64,000 nt of DNA. Origin: Bacteroidales bacterium. GTDB lineage: Bacteria; Bacteroidota; Bacteroidia; Bacteroidales; Lentimicrobiaceae. The position numbers were made by a program, and so were the translations under genes. Positions 44,185-54,700 of this stretch are shown in pieces. The notes below the pieces were generated by a model, which worked only from the letters and a program-made list of their open reading frames with translations, was not told the DNA's origin and ran no database searches. The stretch lies in the NCBI GenBank assembly GCA_016705005.1, contig JADIZB010000012.1, positions 1 through 64,000 on the forward strand. Direction: 5' to 3'. Position 1 is the first letter of the stretch. Every line of letters begins with the position of its first letter.

Positions 44185-44760
44185 ATGATTTTACCAGTTG
44201 TGGCATTCGGCCACCCGACACTAAGAAAAATTGCCGCCGATATTGATAAGGATTATCCTGGGCTGGATCAATTTATCGCTGACATGTTTGAAACCATGTA
44301 TGCTTCAAACGGCGTTGGATTGGCTGCTCCACAGGTTAACCGGAGTATCCGCCTGTTTGTTATAGATGCCACACCATATGCTGAAGACTTTCCGGGAGAA
44401 ACCGATCTGAAGAAGGTATTCATCAATGCCCGGATTGTTGAAGAATCGGGCGACGAATGGGCTTTTAATGAAGGATGTCTGAGCATTCCCGAGATCAGGG
44501 AAGATGTGATGAGGAAGCCGGAATTGCGGATTCAGTATTTTGATGAAAATTTTAATTTTCATGACGACCGGATCAAAGGTGTATTGGCAAGAGTTATTCA
44601 ACACGAATACGATCACCTTGACGGAGTGCTTTTTGTGGATCTGATTAATCCGCTGCGGAAAATGATGCTCAAGCGCAAACTTAACGATATTGGCAAAGGG
44701 CTCATAAAAACAGATTATAAGATGATTTATCCCCTGGCAAAGAAAAAGCCGGTTATGTGA
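44185..44760 (+). CDS. def: Peptide deformylase
   Basis: A 191-residue metalloenzyme removing the formyl group from nascent proteins. The three motifs are intact: GVGLAAPQ, EGCLSIPE (Cys metal ligand) and QHEYDHLDG (two His plus Glu). The frame opens at 44155, but ATG 44185 (MILPVVAFGHP) gives the family N-terminus. It is 64 bases after ruvX. Confidence 0.95.
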   Translation: MILPVVAFGHPTLRKIAADIDKDYPGLDQFIADMFETMYASNGVGLAAPQVNRSIRLFVIDATPYAEDFPGETDLKKVFINARIVEESGDEWAFNEGCLSIPEIREDVMRKPELRIQYFDENFNFHDDRIKGVLARVIQHEYDHLDGVLFVDLINPLRKMMLKRKLNDIGKGLIKTDYKMIYPLAKKKPVM

Positions 44761-44793
44761 TTCTGAAACCCATCCGAAAATATTTAATAATCC

Positions 44794-45333
44794 ATGAGAA
44801 ATTCTTTCAGTGCAGCATGCCTGCTGATATTCGTTGTTTTATTTGCTTCCTGCACCTCGCAGCGCGACAAGGAAGTCAAGGCCATTGAAAACCTTGAGAA
44901 ATCGCTTGAGAGCGAAGCCGCCCGGCCCAACCCTGAAAAGCTTTCAAAGTTGCTCGATTCCTATGTTGCATTTGTTGATAAGAATCCGGCAGATACAACC
45001 GCTCATCTTTTTCTCTATAAAGCCGTTAATCTGTGCATCGGTGTAAACAATGGTTCAAGAGCTATGCAGTTGATCGACAGATCATTAAATGATTTTCCAC
45101 AAAGCAGATATATAGCAACCACAGTGTTTCTGAAGGCTTATGTCTATGAAAACCTGCTGGGTGATTACGGGCAGGCTGCCACGGTATACAACGATTTTCT
45201 GAAGAAGTACCCTAACCATGAACTTGCAGACGACGCTGAGGCTGCACTGAAGTACCTGGGGAAATCACCGGAAGAACTGGTTAAACAGTTTGAGGCACAG
45301 AAGGCTGCTTCTCAGGCCCGAACAGGGAAGTAG
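44794..45333 (+). CDS. TPR-like lipoprotein
   Basis: A 179-residue lipoprotein: signal peptide with lipobox LFASC (Cys20), then helical repeats resembling tetratricopeptides (about 60-150; RAMQLIDRSLNDFPQSRYIATTVFLKAYVYENLLGDYGQAATVYNDFLKKYP). It resembles BamD/YbgF-type repeat proteins but is shorter and I do not equate it with either. It lies 33 bases after def in the same direction. Confidence 0.75.
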   Translation: MRNSFSAACLLIFVVLFASCTSQRDKEVKAIENLEKSLESEAARPNPEKLSKLLDSYVAFVDKNPADTTAHLFLYKAVNLCIGVNNGSRAMQLIDRSLNDFPQSRYIATTVFLKAYVYENLLGDYGQAATVYNDFLKKYPNHELADDAEAALKYLGKSPEELVKQFEAQKAASQARTGK

Positions 45334-45513
45334 ATCCTGCCTCCGCAATCATCCTTCCTGCTCTATGACAATGTGAATTCCCGGTTTTCGGGCTGATTAT
45401 CTGACCGTATTGCCATGCATTGAAGAATGTTTTGGGTGAAGTGAAGGCATACGATGATGTTGAAGATGGCAGGTCAAGGAAAAGACCGGCATTGGTGTTA
45501 AACAGATCGGACC

Positions 45514-46314
45514 TTATTTTTCCAGATTAAACTCTTCTTCCAGAAGTGTTTTCAATCTGGAAGGCTGGATGTTCAGATTCAATTCCCCTCCCTTGCACCA
45601 GGATATTTTTCCGGTTTGTTCCGAAACCACGATGGCAATCGCATCTGATTTTTCTGTAATGCCTACAGCAGAACGGTGCCGGAGGCCTACATGAACCGGC
45701 AGATTTTCGTTTTTAGAAACAGGGAGGATACAACTGGCAGCCCTGATTTTATCGTTCATGATAATCATGGCTCCATCGTGAAGGGGGGAATTTTTGTAAA
45801 AAATATTTTCGATGAGTTGTTCTGAAATGCGGGCATCAAGAATTTCCCCGGTATTTATCTGTTCCTCGAGTTCATTGACTTTCCCGATTACGATGAGTGC
45901 ACCGGTCTTTGAGTTTGCCATTCGGTGGCATGCCTGGACAATCGGGTCGATATTCAGGTTTTCGTCGTTCGAATACCTGATCCGCCAGAAGAGAAAACGC
46001 CTGTGTTTTTTTCGTATAAAAGTAGGTGTGCCAAGGAGCAGGAGGAACTTTCTGATTTCAGGTTGAAATACCACAATCAGGGCGATAAAACCAACACTGA
46101 TAAAGGCTCCCAGAATTTCAGTCAACAATTCCATTTCAAGTACCCTGACCAATCGCCAGGCCAGGAATACCGCGATAATTCCGAGCAGGATGTTGATGGC
46201 AGCGGTGCCCTTAACCAGATTATACAACTCATAAAGCATCAGTGCAACCAGCAGGATATCAATGATATCGAGCAGGCGCAGGCCAATGAACAAAGGAATC
46301 AGGAGTTCCGGCAT
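45514..46314 (-). CDS. cdaA: Diadenylate cyclase (CdaA/DacA type)
   Basis: A 266-residue membrane enzyme making cyclic di-AMP. Three N-terminal transmembrane helices (about 15-90) precede the DisA_N domain with its two signature blocks, HDGAMIIMND and GLRHRSAVGITE. The C-terminal tail is charged. It is 21 bases downstream of folP on the same strand, so the two are probably co-transcribed. A CdaR regulator and glmM, the usual Firmicutes partners, are not present. Confidence 0.95.
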   Translation of the reverse strand: MPELLIPLFIGLRLLDIIDILLVALMLYELYNLVKGTAAINILLGIIAVFLAWRLVRVLEMELLTEILGAFISVGFIALIVVFQPEIRKFLLLLGTPTFIRKKHRRFLFWRIRYSNDENLNIDPIVQACHRMANSKTGALIVIGKVNELEEQINTGEILDARISEQLIENIFYKNSPLHDGAMIIMNDKIRAASCILPVSKNENLPVHVGLRHRSAVGITEKSDAIAIVVSEQTGKISWCKGGELNLNIQPSRLKTLLEEEFNLEK

Positions 46315-46335
46315 CGGTAAGCAGTTTTTGCAAAT

Positions 46336-47226
46336 TTAGGGATTTCGACCCGATTGTTTCAGCGCTTTGGTCAATTTGATGGTTTCAAAGGCTTCTTTTA
46401 CATCGTGTACCCTCAATATGGATGCCCCCCTGAGAAGCGCTATGGTATTGAGCACAGTGGTACCATTCAGGGCATCATCCGGTGATGAGTTCAGTATCCT
46501 GTTGATCATCGATTTTCTTGAGAGCCCGGCCAGCAATGGAAATCCATGACCAAGAAACCTGTTCAGGTTGTCGAGAAGGCAGTAGTTGTCGCTGACTGAT
46601 TTTCCGAAACCGAATCCGGGATCAAGAATAACATTTTTTTTGCCTGCCAGTCCCGGTTGATTGAGTTGTTCTTCAAAGAAAGTGCTTACATCAGCGAGAA
46701 CGTCAGTATAAACCGGATTTTGTTGCATCGTTTGCGGAATACCTTTAATGTGCATCAGAATATAGGCTGCCTGCTGATTACCCATCATTGAATGCATGTT
46801 TTTGTCAAACTGACCTCCTGAGATATCATTGATAATGCCAACCCCCATATCGCAGCATTCCTTTGCAATTTCTGTCCGCCAGGTGTCCACAGAAAGGATG
46901 GTATCCGGAAATGACTTCAAAACGGAATCGAGCACAGGGAATAACCTTGCCTTTTCCTCATTGACATCAACCGTTAGGGCTCCTGGTCTTGTTGAAACAG
47001 CTCCGATATCAATGATATCTGCTCCGGCGATGATCATTTTCTCAATATGGATCATCACTTCTTTCAGTGATTTGTATTTCCCCCCATCGTAAAAGGAGTC
47101 AGGAGTAAGGTTAAGGATTCCCATCACCACACCACCTGAAAGGTCGAGTTGCTTAGTTCCGCATTGCAGCATATGAGTTTCAGAAAAAGATGTACCTTTA
47201 TCGGGTGAACCGGCATTATGTGCCAT
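46336..47226 (-). CDS. folP: Dihydropteroate synthase
   Basis: A 296-residue TIM-barrel enzyme of folate synthesis. GILNLTPDSFYDGG is the pterin/phosphate loop, DIGAVSTRPGA the pABA loop, NDISGGQFD and LAGLSRKSM complete the site. It joins hydroxymethyl-dihydropterin diphosphate with p-aminobenzoate. An N-terminal extension of about 30 residues precedes the usual start. It is upstream of cdaA in an apparent operon. Confidence 0.94.
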   Translation of the reverse strand: MAHNAGSPDKGTSFSETHMLQCGTKQLDLSGGVVMGILNLTPDSFYDGGKYKSLKEVMIHIEKMIIAGADIIDIGAVSTRPGALTVDVNEEKARLFPVLDSVLKSFPDTILSVDTWRTEIAKECCDMGVGIINDISGGQFDKNMHSMMGNQQAAYILMHIKGIPQTMQQNPVYTDVLADVSTFFEEQLNQPGLAGKKNVILDPGFGFGKSVSDNYCLLDNLNRFLGHGFPLLAGLSRKSMINRILNSSPDDALNGTTVLNTIALLRGASILRVHDVKEAFETIKLTKALKQSGRNP

Positions 47227-47266
47227 ACTGCGATTTATATTACAATCAATTAATAAACAGTTTTTT

Positions 47267-47827
47267 ATGACAGCCGATACTTCCGGTCAGTTTGATTCCG
47301 CCATAAAAGCATGCAAAGATATATTTTTAGCCAAGATGAAAGATTACGGGTCTGCCTGGCGGGTTTTACGACCTGAATCTCTTACCGACCAGATTTACAT
47401 CAAGGCAAACAGGATCCGCAGTATTCAGGGAAAGGGCACACATCTGGTGGTAGAAGATGAATGGCCTGAATTTATCGGTATTGTTAATTACGCCGTTATT
47501 GCACTTATACAGCTGGAGCTGGGCAACAGTGAAGAAATGAACATGAATCACAGTGAAATCGAAACTTTCTACGACAAATATGTGATTGCAGCCAAAAACC
47601 TGATGCTGGACAAGAATCATGATTACGATGAGGCCTGGCGGAATATGCGTGTTAGTTCCCTTACCGACATAATCCTGATGAAATTACTCCGGGTCAAACA
47701 GATAGAGGACAACAAGGGCAGGACTTTTATTTCCGAGGGTCTTGATGCAAACTATTTTGATATGATCAACTATGCCGTTTTCGCACTGATCAAGCTTTCG
47801 GAACAGAAGAATTCAGTTACCCATTAA
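47267..47827 (+). CDS. DUF1599 family protein
   Basis: A 186-residue protein built from two similar halves. Each half repeats KMKDYGSAWRVLRPESLTDQIYIKANRIRSIQ / KNHDYDEAWRNMRVSSLTDIILMKLLRVKQIE and ends with a NYAVIALIQL-like helix. The domain has been called nucleotide modification-associated and may bind nucleotides or phage-like base-modification substrates, but no function is shown. It is 40 bases from folP, divergent, and 36 bases upstream of the DoxX gene. Confidence 0.85.
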   Translation: MTADTSGQFDSAIKACKDIFLAKMKDYGSAWRVLRPESLTDQIYIKANRIRSIQGKGTHLVVEDEWPEFIGIVNYAVIALIQLELGNSEEMNMNHSEIETFYDKYVIAAKNLMLDKNHDYDEAWRNMRVSSLTDIILMKLLRVKQIEDNKGRTFISEGLDANYFDMINYAVFALIKLSEQKNSVTH

Positions 47828-47863
47828 TAACCGGAATACTGAAACAATATAATACATGGCAAT

Positions 47864-48985
47864 ATGAAAATCCTTCATTTTATCTCGCGGGTTGTCGTAG
47901 GTGTTGTCTTTATCTTTTCCGGTTTTGTCAAGGGTTTGGACCCACTGGGCATGGCGTATCGGATCGAAGATTATTTTATAGCCTGGAACGCCCATTGGAT
48001 GATGCCGTCCGCGCTGACATTGTCGGTATTACTCTGTACAATGGAGTTTGTTTTAGGTGTTGTAATCCTGCTCAATCTGAAGCCGAAGGTTGGATCTTTA
48101 ATTTTACTCGGTGTAATGGCCTTTTTTACCGGGCTAACCTTTTATGATGCCTTATACAATCCGGTTCCTGATTGTGGCTGCTTTGGTGATGCGGTCAAAC
48201 TTACCAACTGGCAAACATTTTACAAGAATTTAGTGCTGATGGTCTTTACGGTAGTTCTTGTGCTTTGGAGTAAGAAAACCAAGGAATCGCTGAACAACCT
48301 GAAATCATACGGAATTGCTGGAATTACAATAATATTTTTTATCAGTTTCAGCATATACTGCTACCGGCACCTCCCGGTCATTGACTTTATGGAATGGAAG
48401 GTAGGTAATAAAATGTACAACGAAAATCCTTTACCTGTCAAGTACTTTCTGAAGTACAGGAACAAGGAAACCGGTGAAATTAAGGAGTACTTGTCACCGG
48501 AATATCCTTACAACGATTCTGTTTGGATGTCAAAATGGGAGTTTGTTGAACAAAGGGTTGATGATCCGAATGTTTTCAAAGGACACGATCTTCAGATAAT
48601 GGATTCAACCGGTACGGATCTGACCGAATCGATCATCAGGAACCCGGATTATCAGTTAATCCTGATTGCATGGGACCTTGAAAAGGCTGATCAGCAGTCG
48701 TTGTCGGAAGTCAGCATTTTTGCAGAAAAAGCTATCGGAGCAGGCTGTGGTTTTGTTGGGCTAACCAGTTCGCTTTCATCTCAGATTGACACCATACGCA
48801 ACAAGTTGAAGCTCAGTTACGAATTCTACATGGCCGACGATATCACACTAAAAATTATGGTCAGGGCCAATCCCGGAATGTTATTGCTGAAGGACGGTAT
48901 AATTATTGACAAGTGGCACTACAATGATTTTCCTGAATTCGGAGAATTCGAGAGAAAGTATTTGATTCAGGCTTCAGATAAATAG
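47864..48985 (+). CDS. BT_3928-type DoxX/MauE membrane protein with C-terminal thioredoxin-like region
   Basis: A 373-residue protein. The N-terminal half (about 1-165) has four to five transmembrane helices with the MauE/DoxX segment PDCGCFGDAVKLTNWQTFYKN (CGC pair). The C-terminal half (about 230-370) has a thioredoxin-like alpha/beta pattern but lacks a CxxC; NPGMLLLKDGIIIDKW resembles the cis-Pro strand. The family is annotated as BT_3928 in Bacteroidota. It may act in quinone-linked or disulphide electron transfer at the membrane; this is inference from family. Confidence 0.82.
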   Translation: MKILHFISRVVVGVVFIFSGFVKGLDPLGMAYRIEDYFIAWNAHWMMPSALTLSVLLCTMEFVLGVVILLNLKPKVGSLILLGVMAFFTGLTFYDALYNPVPDCGCFGDAVKLTNWQTFYKNLVLMVFTVVLVLWSKKTKESLNNLKSYGIAGITIIFFISFSIYCYRHLPVIDFMEWKVGNKMYNENPLPVKYFLKYRNKETGEIKEYLSPEYPYNDSVWMSKWEFVEQRVDDPNVFKGHDLQIMDSTGTDLTESIIRNPDYQLILIAWDLEKADQQSLSEVSIFAEKAIGAGCGFVGLTSSLSSQIDTIRNKLKLSYEFYMADDITLKIMVRANPGMLLLKDGIIIDKWHYNDFPEFGEFERKYLIQASDK

Positions 48986-48992
48986 TGCAGCC

Positions 48993-50072
48993 ATGCTTCG
49001 TTTTATCCTGAAACGCATTTATTACGGAGTATTTGTACTTTTAGGGGTAATCACACTTGTTTTCTTTCTTTTCAATATTCTTCCTGGAGATCCTGCACGG
49101 ATGATGCTTGGCCAGAGGGCTGACATAACTTCGGTCGAAGCCATTAACCGGGAACTGGGCCGTAACCAGCCTGTTTATGTTCAGTATCTTGGTTTTCTGA
49201 ACGATTTGTCTCCGGTTTCTTATCATATTCACCGGGATCCCGAAAATTTCTGGTATCCCGATAGCTCTAAATATGCCCCTTTTTTTACCCTTATTTCCAC
49301 CGGTAATTCAACGATAATCCTTAAAAAGCCCTACCTGAGACGTTCTTATCAGAGTAAACGTGAGGTTTCGGCGATTCTTGCCCAGGCATTTCCCAATACC
49401 ATGCTTCTGGCCACTGTTGCCATGGGTTTTGCCGTGATCATCGGTGTATTTATCGGAATTCTGACAGCGATTAATAAGGATACTGTTTTTGACCGTTTGT
49501 CACTGATTATATCCGTATTGGGGATGTCATTACCCTCCTTTTTTGCTGCCATACTTATGGCCTGGCTGTTTGCCTTTGTGCTAGCCGGGTATACCGGCCT
49601 CAGTATGTTCGGATCGCTTTATACCGTTGACGATTTTGGTAGAGGTGAGTTTCTGGATCTGAAAAACCTGATTTTGCCTGCCATTACACTGGGCATACGG
49701 CCTCTTGCAATCATTGTTGAGCTTACCAGGAGTTCAATGCTGGAAGTGCTTTCGCAGGATTACATCCGCACAGCGAGAGCTAAGGGGTTGTCAAATTTTA
49801 GCGTAGTTGTAAAGCATGCACTGCGCAATGCGTTGAACCCTGTTGTAACTGCTGTCTCGGGCTGGTTTGCTTCATTAATGGCCGGTGCTGTTTTTGTAGA
49901 ATATGTGTTCGACTGGAAAGGTGTTGGCGTTGTAATTGTAGACGGTCTCGAAAAGTATGATTTCCCTGTAGTTATGGGGGCTGTACTTTTCATTGCTGTA
50001 ATGTTGGTGATTATTAATATTTTTGTAGATATAATTTACGGGCTGCTCGATCCAAGGGTTAGACTGGCCTGA
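48993..50072 (+). CDS. Orphan ABC transporter permease (OppB/DppB-like)
   Basis: A 359-residue permease with six predicted helices. The start RFILKRIYYGVFVLLGVITLVFFLFNILPGDPAR and the EAA-loop region RTARAKGLSNFSVVVKHALRNALNPVV are typical of OppB/DppB, the first permease of peptide or nickel importers. Compared with the usual 306-340 residues it has a longer periplasmic segment (about 70-120). No OppC, ATPase or binding protein gene is adjacent, so a partner elsewhere is required. It begins 7 bases after the DoxX gene. Confidence 0.88.
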   Translation: MLRFILKRIYYGVFVLLGVITLVFFLFNILPGDPARMMLGQRADITSVEAINRELGRNQPVYVQYLGFLNDLSPVSYHIHRDPENFWYPDSSKYAPFFTLISTGNSTIILKKPYLRRSYQSKREVSAILAQAFPNTMLLATVAMGFAVIIGVFIGILTAINKDTVFDRLSLIISVLGMSLPSFFAAILMAWLFAFVLAGYTGLSMFGSLYTVDDFGRGEFLDLKNLILPAITLGIRPLAIIVELTRSSMLEVLSQDYIRTARAKGLSNFSVVVKHALRNALNPVVTAVSGWFASLMAGAVFVEYVFDWKGVGVVIVDGLEKYDFPVVMGAVLFIAVMLVIINIFVDIIYGLLDPRVRLA

Positions 50073-50102
50073 ATTCCCTAATGCTTTAAAAATCAACTTT
50101 AA

Positions 50103-50858
50103 ATGAGAAAAAAAATTGTTGCCGGAAATTGGAAGATGAATAAAACCTTCAATGAAGCGGAAGACCTCCTGTTTAATATTTCTGATCTTTTAAAAGAAAG
50201 TCCGGTTACCGGAGTTCAGCTACTCGTATGCCCACCCGCACTTTATCTGGAACTGGCAGCCGACATCGCCCATGAAAATGGTTTTGATTGCGGTGCACAG
50301 AACCTGAGTGAGCATGAATCCGGTGCCTACACTGGTGAAATTTCTGCTGCTATGATTGCTTCCACCGGTGCAAAATTTGTAATTATCGGACATTCAGAAC
50401 GCAGAACTTATTTTGGTGAAAAGGACGACCTGCTTGCAGTAAAGGTTTCACAGGCATTGAAACACGGTTTGATACCTGTATACTGTTGTGGTGAAATTCT
50501 TGCAGAAAGGGAGGAAAGCAGGCATTTTGACATTGTAAAGGGTCAGATATCACAGGCGTTGTTTCACTTAAGTCAGGATGATTTTGCTAAGGTAGTAGTT
50601 GCTTACGAGCCGGTCTGGGCCATTGGTACCGGCCGGACCGCTTCTCCGGAACAGGCTCAGGAGATGCACGCCTTTATACGAAATGTGCTTGCCGGTAAAT
50701 TTGGAGATGCTGCAAAACTGACAACCATACTGTATGGCGGAAGTTGTAATGCCGCTAATGCCCGTGAGCTTTTTGCCAATCCGGATGTAGATGGCGGACT
50801 GATTGGTGGAGCCTCTCTGAAAGCCGAAGACTTCGTAAAAATTGCCCAAAGTTTCTGA
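50103..50858 (+). CDS. tpiA: Triosephosphate isomerase
   Basis: A 251-residue TIM barrel. NWKMN has the catalytic Lys, IIGHSERR the His, VAYEPVWAIGTG the Glu, and YGGSCN the phosphate loop. It interconverts dihydroxyacetone phosphate and glyceraldehyde 3-phosphate. It is 30 bases after the permease gene and 10 bases before prmA. Confidence 0.97.
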   Translation: MRKKIVAGNWKMNKTFNEAEDLLFNISDLLKESPVTGVQLLVCPPALYLELAADIAHENGFDCGAQNLSEHESGAYTGEISAAMIASTGAKFVIIGHSERRTYFGEKDDLLAVKVSQALKHGLIPVYCCGEILAEREESRHFDIVKGQISQALFHLSQDDFAKVVVAYEPVWAIGTGRTASPEQAQEMHAFIRNVLAGKFGDAAKLTTILYGGSCNAANARELFANPDVDGGLIGGASLKAEDFVKIAQSF

Positions 50859-50868
50859 CCCCCTTGCA

Positions 50869-51699
50869 ATGGAATATACCGAACTGAAGTGCAGTCTCCC
50901 TGAAGGGGATTCAGTATATGCAGAATTAATATTGGCCCGGTTGGGTGAGCTTGGCTTCGAAAGTTTTGAAGAAACCGGAGAGGGGCTGCTGGCTTATATC
51001 CCATCTTCGGAATTTGATCCTGCCATTCTCAACAATCCTGATCTCTGGCCCGAAGGTATTGACGTTGAATATACCTGGGCTGTGATCCCTGAACAGAACT
51101 GGAATGCTGTATGGGAAGAAAACTTTGAGCCGGTCACCCTGGCCGGACGATGCCACATCAGGGCTCCATTTCATCCGGTTATTCCAGGCATTGAATATGA
51201 GATCATTATTGAGCCCAAGATGTCATTTGGTACGGCACATCATGAGACCACCGCTTTAATGATCGAGTATCTGCTCGAAGAACCCGTTGAAGGCTTAACC
51301 GTTCTTGATATGGGCAGCGGGACAGGGGTGCTGGCTATTCTTGCGGCAATGCGTGGTGCTACCGATATTACTGCCATCGACAACGATGAATGGGCTTACC
51401 GCAATGCAATTGAGAATGTGGAACGAAATAAATCCAGGGGAATTTCCGTTTATCTGGGAGATGCAGGTTTACTCAACAATGATAAAAAGTTTGATTTCAT
51501 CATTGCAAATATTAACCGCAACATACTTCTGAAAGATATTGAAGTTTACTGTAAAAGTCTTGAAAAAGGCGGAACCCTGCTGATGAGCGGATTTTATTTT
51601 GAAGATATTGCTGCAATTTCAGATGCAGCAGCATTGTCAGGTCTTACTTATCAGGGCCACAAAGAACGGAACAAATGGGTGGCCGTTTGTTATAAGTAA
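50869..51699 (+). CDS. prmA: Ribosomal protein L11 methyltransferase
   Basis: A 276-residue two-domain methyltransferase. The N-terminal domain (about 1-95) recognises L11. The SAM domain shows DMGSGTGVLAI, with the typical AFGTAHHETT-like FGTAHHETTALM segment before it and IANINRNILL as the active-site strand. The frame opens at 50842 with TTG inside tpiA, but ATG 50869 gives the proper start. It is the fourth gene of the run. Confidence 0.93.
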   Translation: MEYTELKCSLPEGDSVYAELILARLGELGFESFEETGEGLLAYIPSSEFDPAILNNPDLWPEGIDVEYTWAVIPEQNWNAVWEENFEPVTLAGRCHIRAPFHPVIPGIEYEIIIEPKMSFGTAHHETTALMIEYLLEEPVEGLTVLDMGSGTGVLAILAAMRGATDITAIDNDEWAYRNAIENVERNKSRGISVYLGDAGLLNNDKKFDFIIANINRNILLKDIEVYCKSLEKGGTLLMSGFYFEDIAAISDAAALSGLTYQGHKERNKWVAVCYK

Positions 51700-51752
51700 C
51701 AGATGATACCTTCTTCATCGGGAACTGCTTGCACAATAATCTCAATTGTCTG

Positions 51753-54700
51753 ATGTATCTGTTCAAATATAGTTTGTCCTTATTGCTTATGCTGGCACTA
51801 TCGGCCACTATAGCTGTATTTGCCCAGGAGCCAAAGGTTTTCCCCGAAGATCCGACTGCATTTGTTACCGAGCTGTCAACATTTTTTAAATCAGCTCAGG
51901 ATCGTGAATCCAGGCAGGCTTTGCAGGTATTTTCTGAAGAATGGGTTACAGGAAAGTATGATGCTCCCATACAACAAGAGATTATAAAGACCTGCAACCT
52001 TATGCTGGCCCAAAGGATGAGACCTACGCCGGGATTCCGCGAATACCTGATCAGCCTGAATTCATTTCCTGATAATACCACTGGTAAAAGCTATATGGCC
52101 TGGCACCGGGGGTTGCTCCCATTTCTGGACAGTAAAAGGCTTCGTCAACTGAGCGGTTTCCTTGAAAGCACCCTGGAACTAAACCGGAACAGGGTTCTAT
52201 TCCGTTCAAACGCCAACTCATGGCAATTCAGAAAGGGTAGTTACAGTTATGAGTATGACACTTCCATCATAGTGAAGTTTAAGGACATTGACCTTGTGTG
52301 CATATCAGGGAAAGACAGCATCAAGATATTTGAAACATCAGGTACCGTATGGCCCCTCACCAGCAGATTTTCCGGAAGCAAAGGGAAAGTCAACTGGAAC
52401 GCTTATGGGTTTGACGATAACAGAATTTATGCTTTACTTGGAAATTATAAACTTAATCTCAAGCAAACAACTTATGTTGCCGATACTGTTAATTTCTACA
52501 ACAAGGATTTTTTCAACTTTCCCCTGACAGGAAAGCTGGAAGACAGGGTTTTGGCCGGCGTACCTCCGGAGAAAGCAACCTTTCCAAGATTTATCTCATA
52601 TCAGACAGATATTGAGATAAAGCAGATATTCAAGGGCATAGACTACCGGGGAGGTTTCACGCTTGAAGGCTCCCGCATTATCGGTTCTGGCTATGGGGAT
52701 CAGGATGCAGTATTGTGGATTAACAGAAAGGGCGCGCCTTTTATTAAATTGCTCTCGCGTAATTTCGTAATCCGACCCGATCGACTGGTTTCACAAAGGG
52801 CTTCAGCCACCATCTATCTGGATGCCGATTCGGTATTTCATCCGGGACTACAGTTAAGGTACATAGATGAGAACCGGGAAATGTCGCTGATCAGGTCAAG
52901 CGAAGGTGCCTCTGCAAGCCCTTATTACAATTCCTATCATAAAGTTGACATGTATTTTGAGGCTGTGTATTTCAGGATGGATGCCGATAGCATGAGTTTT
53001 GAGATGCTCAGGGGAATGAACAGGCAAAGCGATGCTATTTTTGAATCCTCTAATTTTTATTCTGAAGAGCGATATGTCAGGCTCGAGGGGATTGATGAAC
53101 TGAACCCAATCAATGTTTTATACAACTATTGCGAAAAGAAAAAAATACGATCCTTTTTTATCTACGAGTTGTCTGAATATATGAAAAAACCGCCGGAACA
53201 GGTAAAGGCGATGATCCTTAACCTGGCAAATGGCGGGTATATTACTTATAATATAGACAATGAGCGTATTGATGTTCTTCCAAGGCTTTTCGAATATCTT
53301 AATGCCAGGAGTAAGAAAATTGATTATGATGTTATTCAGATAAAATCACAGGTTAGCCGGAGCAGCAATGCTGTATTGGACCTGAAAACATTCGACCTGA
53401 AGATCAGGGGTGTGCCCGAAGTATCAATCAGTGATTCGCAGGCTGTTTACATTTATCCAAGGGATAAGGAAATCCTTTTGCGTAAGAACCGCGATTTTGT
53501 ATTCACCGGGTTGGTCAAAGCGGGTTATTTTGATTTTTATGCCAACAAGAGCTCTTTTGAATACGACAAGTTTAAACTTAGTATGCCTTTAATAGATTCA
53601 ATCTCTTTTAAAGTGGATACGATCGATCCGAAAACCAGGAGAATCGCTCAGGTTCCGGTGAGGAGTGTGATAGCCAACCTGAGTGGTGAATTGCTGATAG
53701 ACGATCCTGCCAACAAATCGGGTCTGAAGGAACTCCCGGTTTATCCGGTATTCGTCAGTAAAAACGATGCATATGTCTATTACGACAACTATAGGATAGC
53801 CAAAGGTGCCTATAAGCGCGACGAGTTTTATTACAATGTTTACCCATTCCGGCTCGACAGCCTGAACAGTTTCACTACAGAGGGTCTGAAATTTGAAGGG
53901 TTTTTGTTTTCAGGGAGTATTATGCCTGATATAAAAGAGCCCCTCAGGGTTATGAATGATTATTCTCTTGGATTCACCCGAAAACTCGGATCTGCAGGTT
54001 TGCCGGTGTATGGTGACAAGGCGGTATATTATTCCGATCTTAAACTCAGTAATCAAGGATTGCAGGGAAGTGGAAGCCTGAGATTCATGTCATCAGATTC
54101 CGAATCCCCGGGATTTATGTTTTACCCTGATTCACTGGTTGCTGACCTTACAAAGTTCAGTATCATCGAGCAGGAAGGGCCTCCTTCTTTTCCACAGGTT
54201 TATGCAGAGGGGGTGCACCAGTTCTGGCTTCCGGAACTTGATGTTATGAGACTGAATACACTTCCCGGTAAGGAATTCAGTATGTACGACGGGAAACTTT
54301 TACACAGCGGCAGACTTTCTCTTACTTCCGCAGGTCTTCTGGGCAGGGGCAGCAGCAGGTTTGAAAATGCTGAAATGGCTTCCAATACCTTTGTTTTCAA
54401 GAACCAGTCTTTTAATTCTGATACGACTGATTTCAGACTTTTTTATCCTGAACGTCCGACAATATCTCTTACTACAAGGGTTTATCCCGGAAAGGTGGAT
54501 TTCAAAAGGAGGATCGGCACCTTTGGATCTCCTGGTAAAAGTGTGAAGATTGAATTGCCGCTGAGTCGTTACATATGTTATATGGACAGGATTGAGTGGC
54601 ATATGAATGCGAATGAGCTTTATCTTACAAATTCGCTTGCCAGACGTGCAGCACTGGCCGATACTGCCAATCTCAGGCAACTTGTGGATTTTGACTTTAC

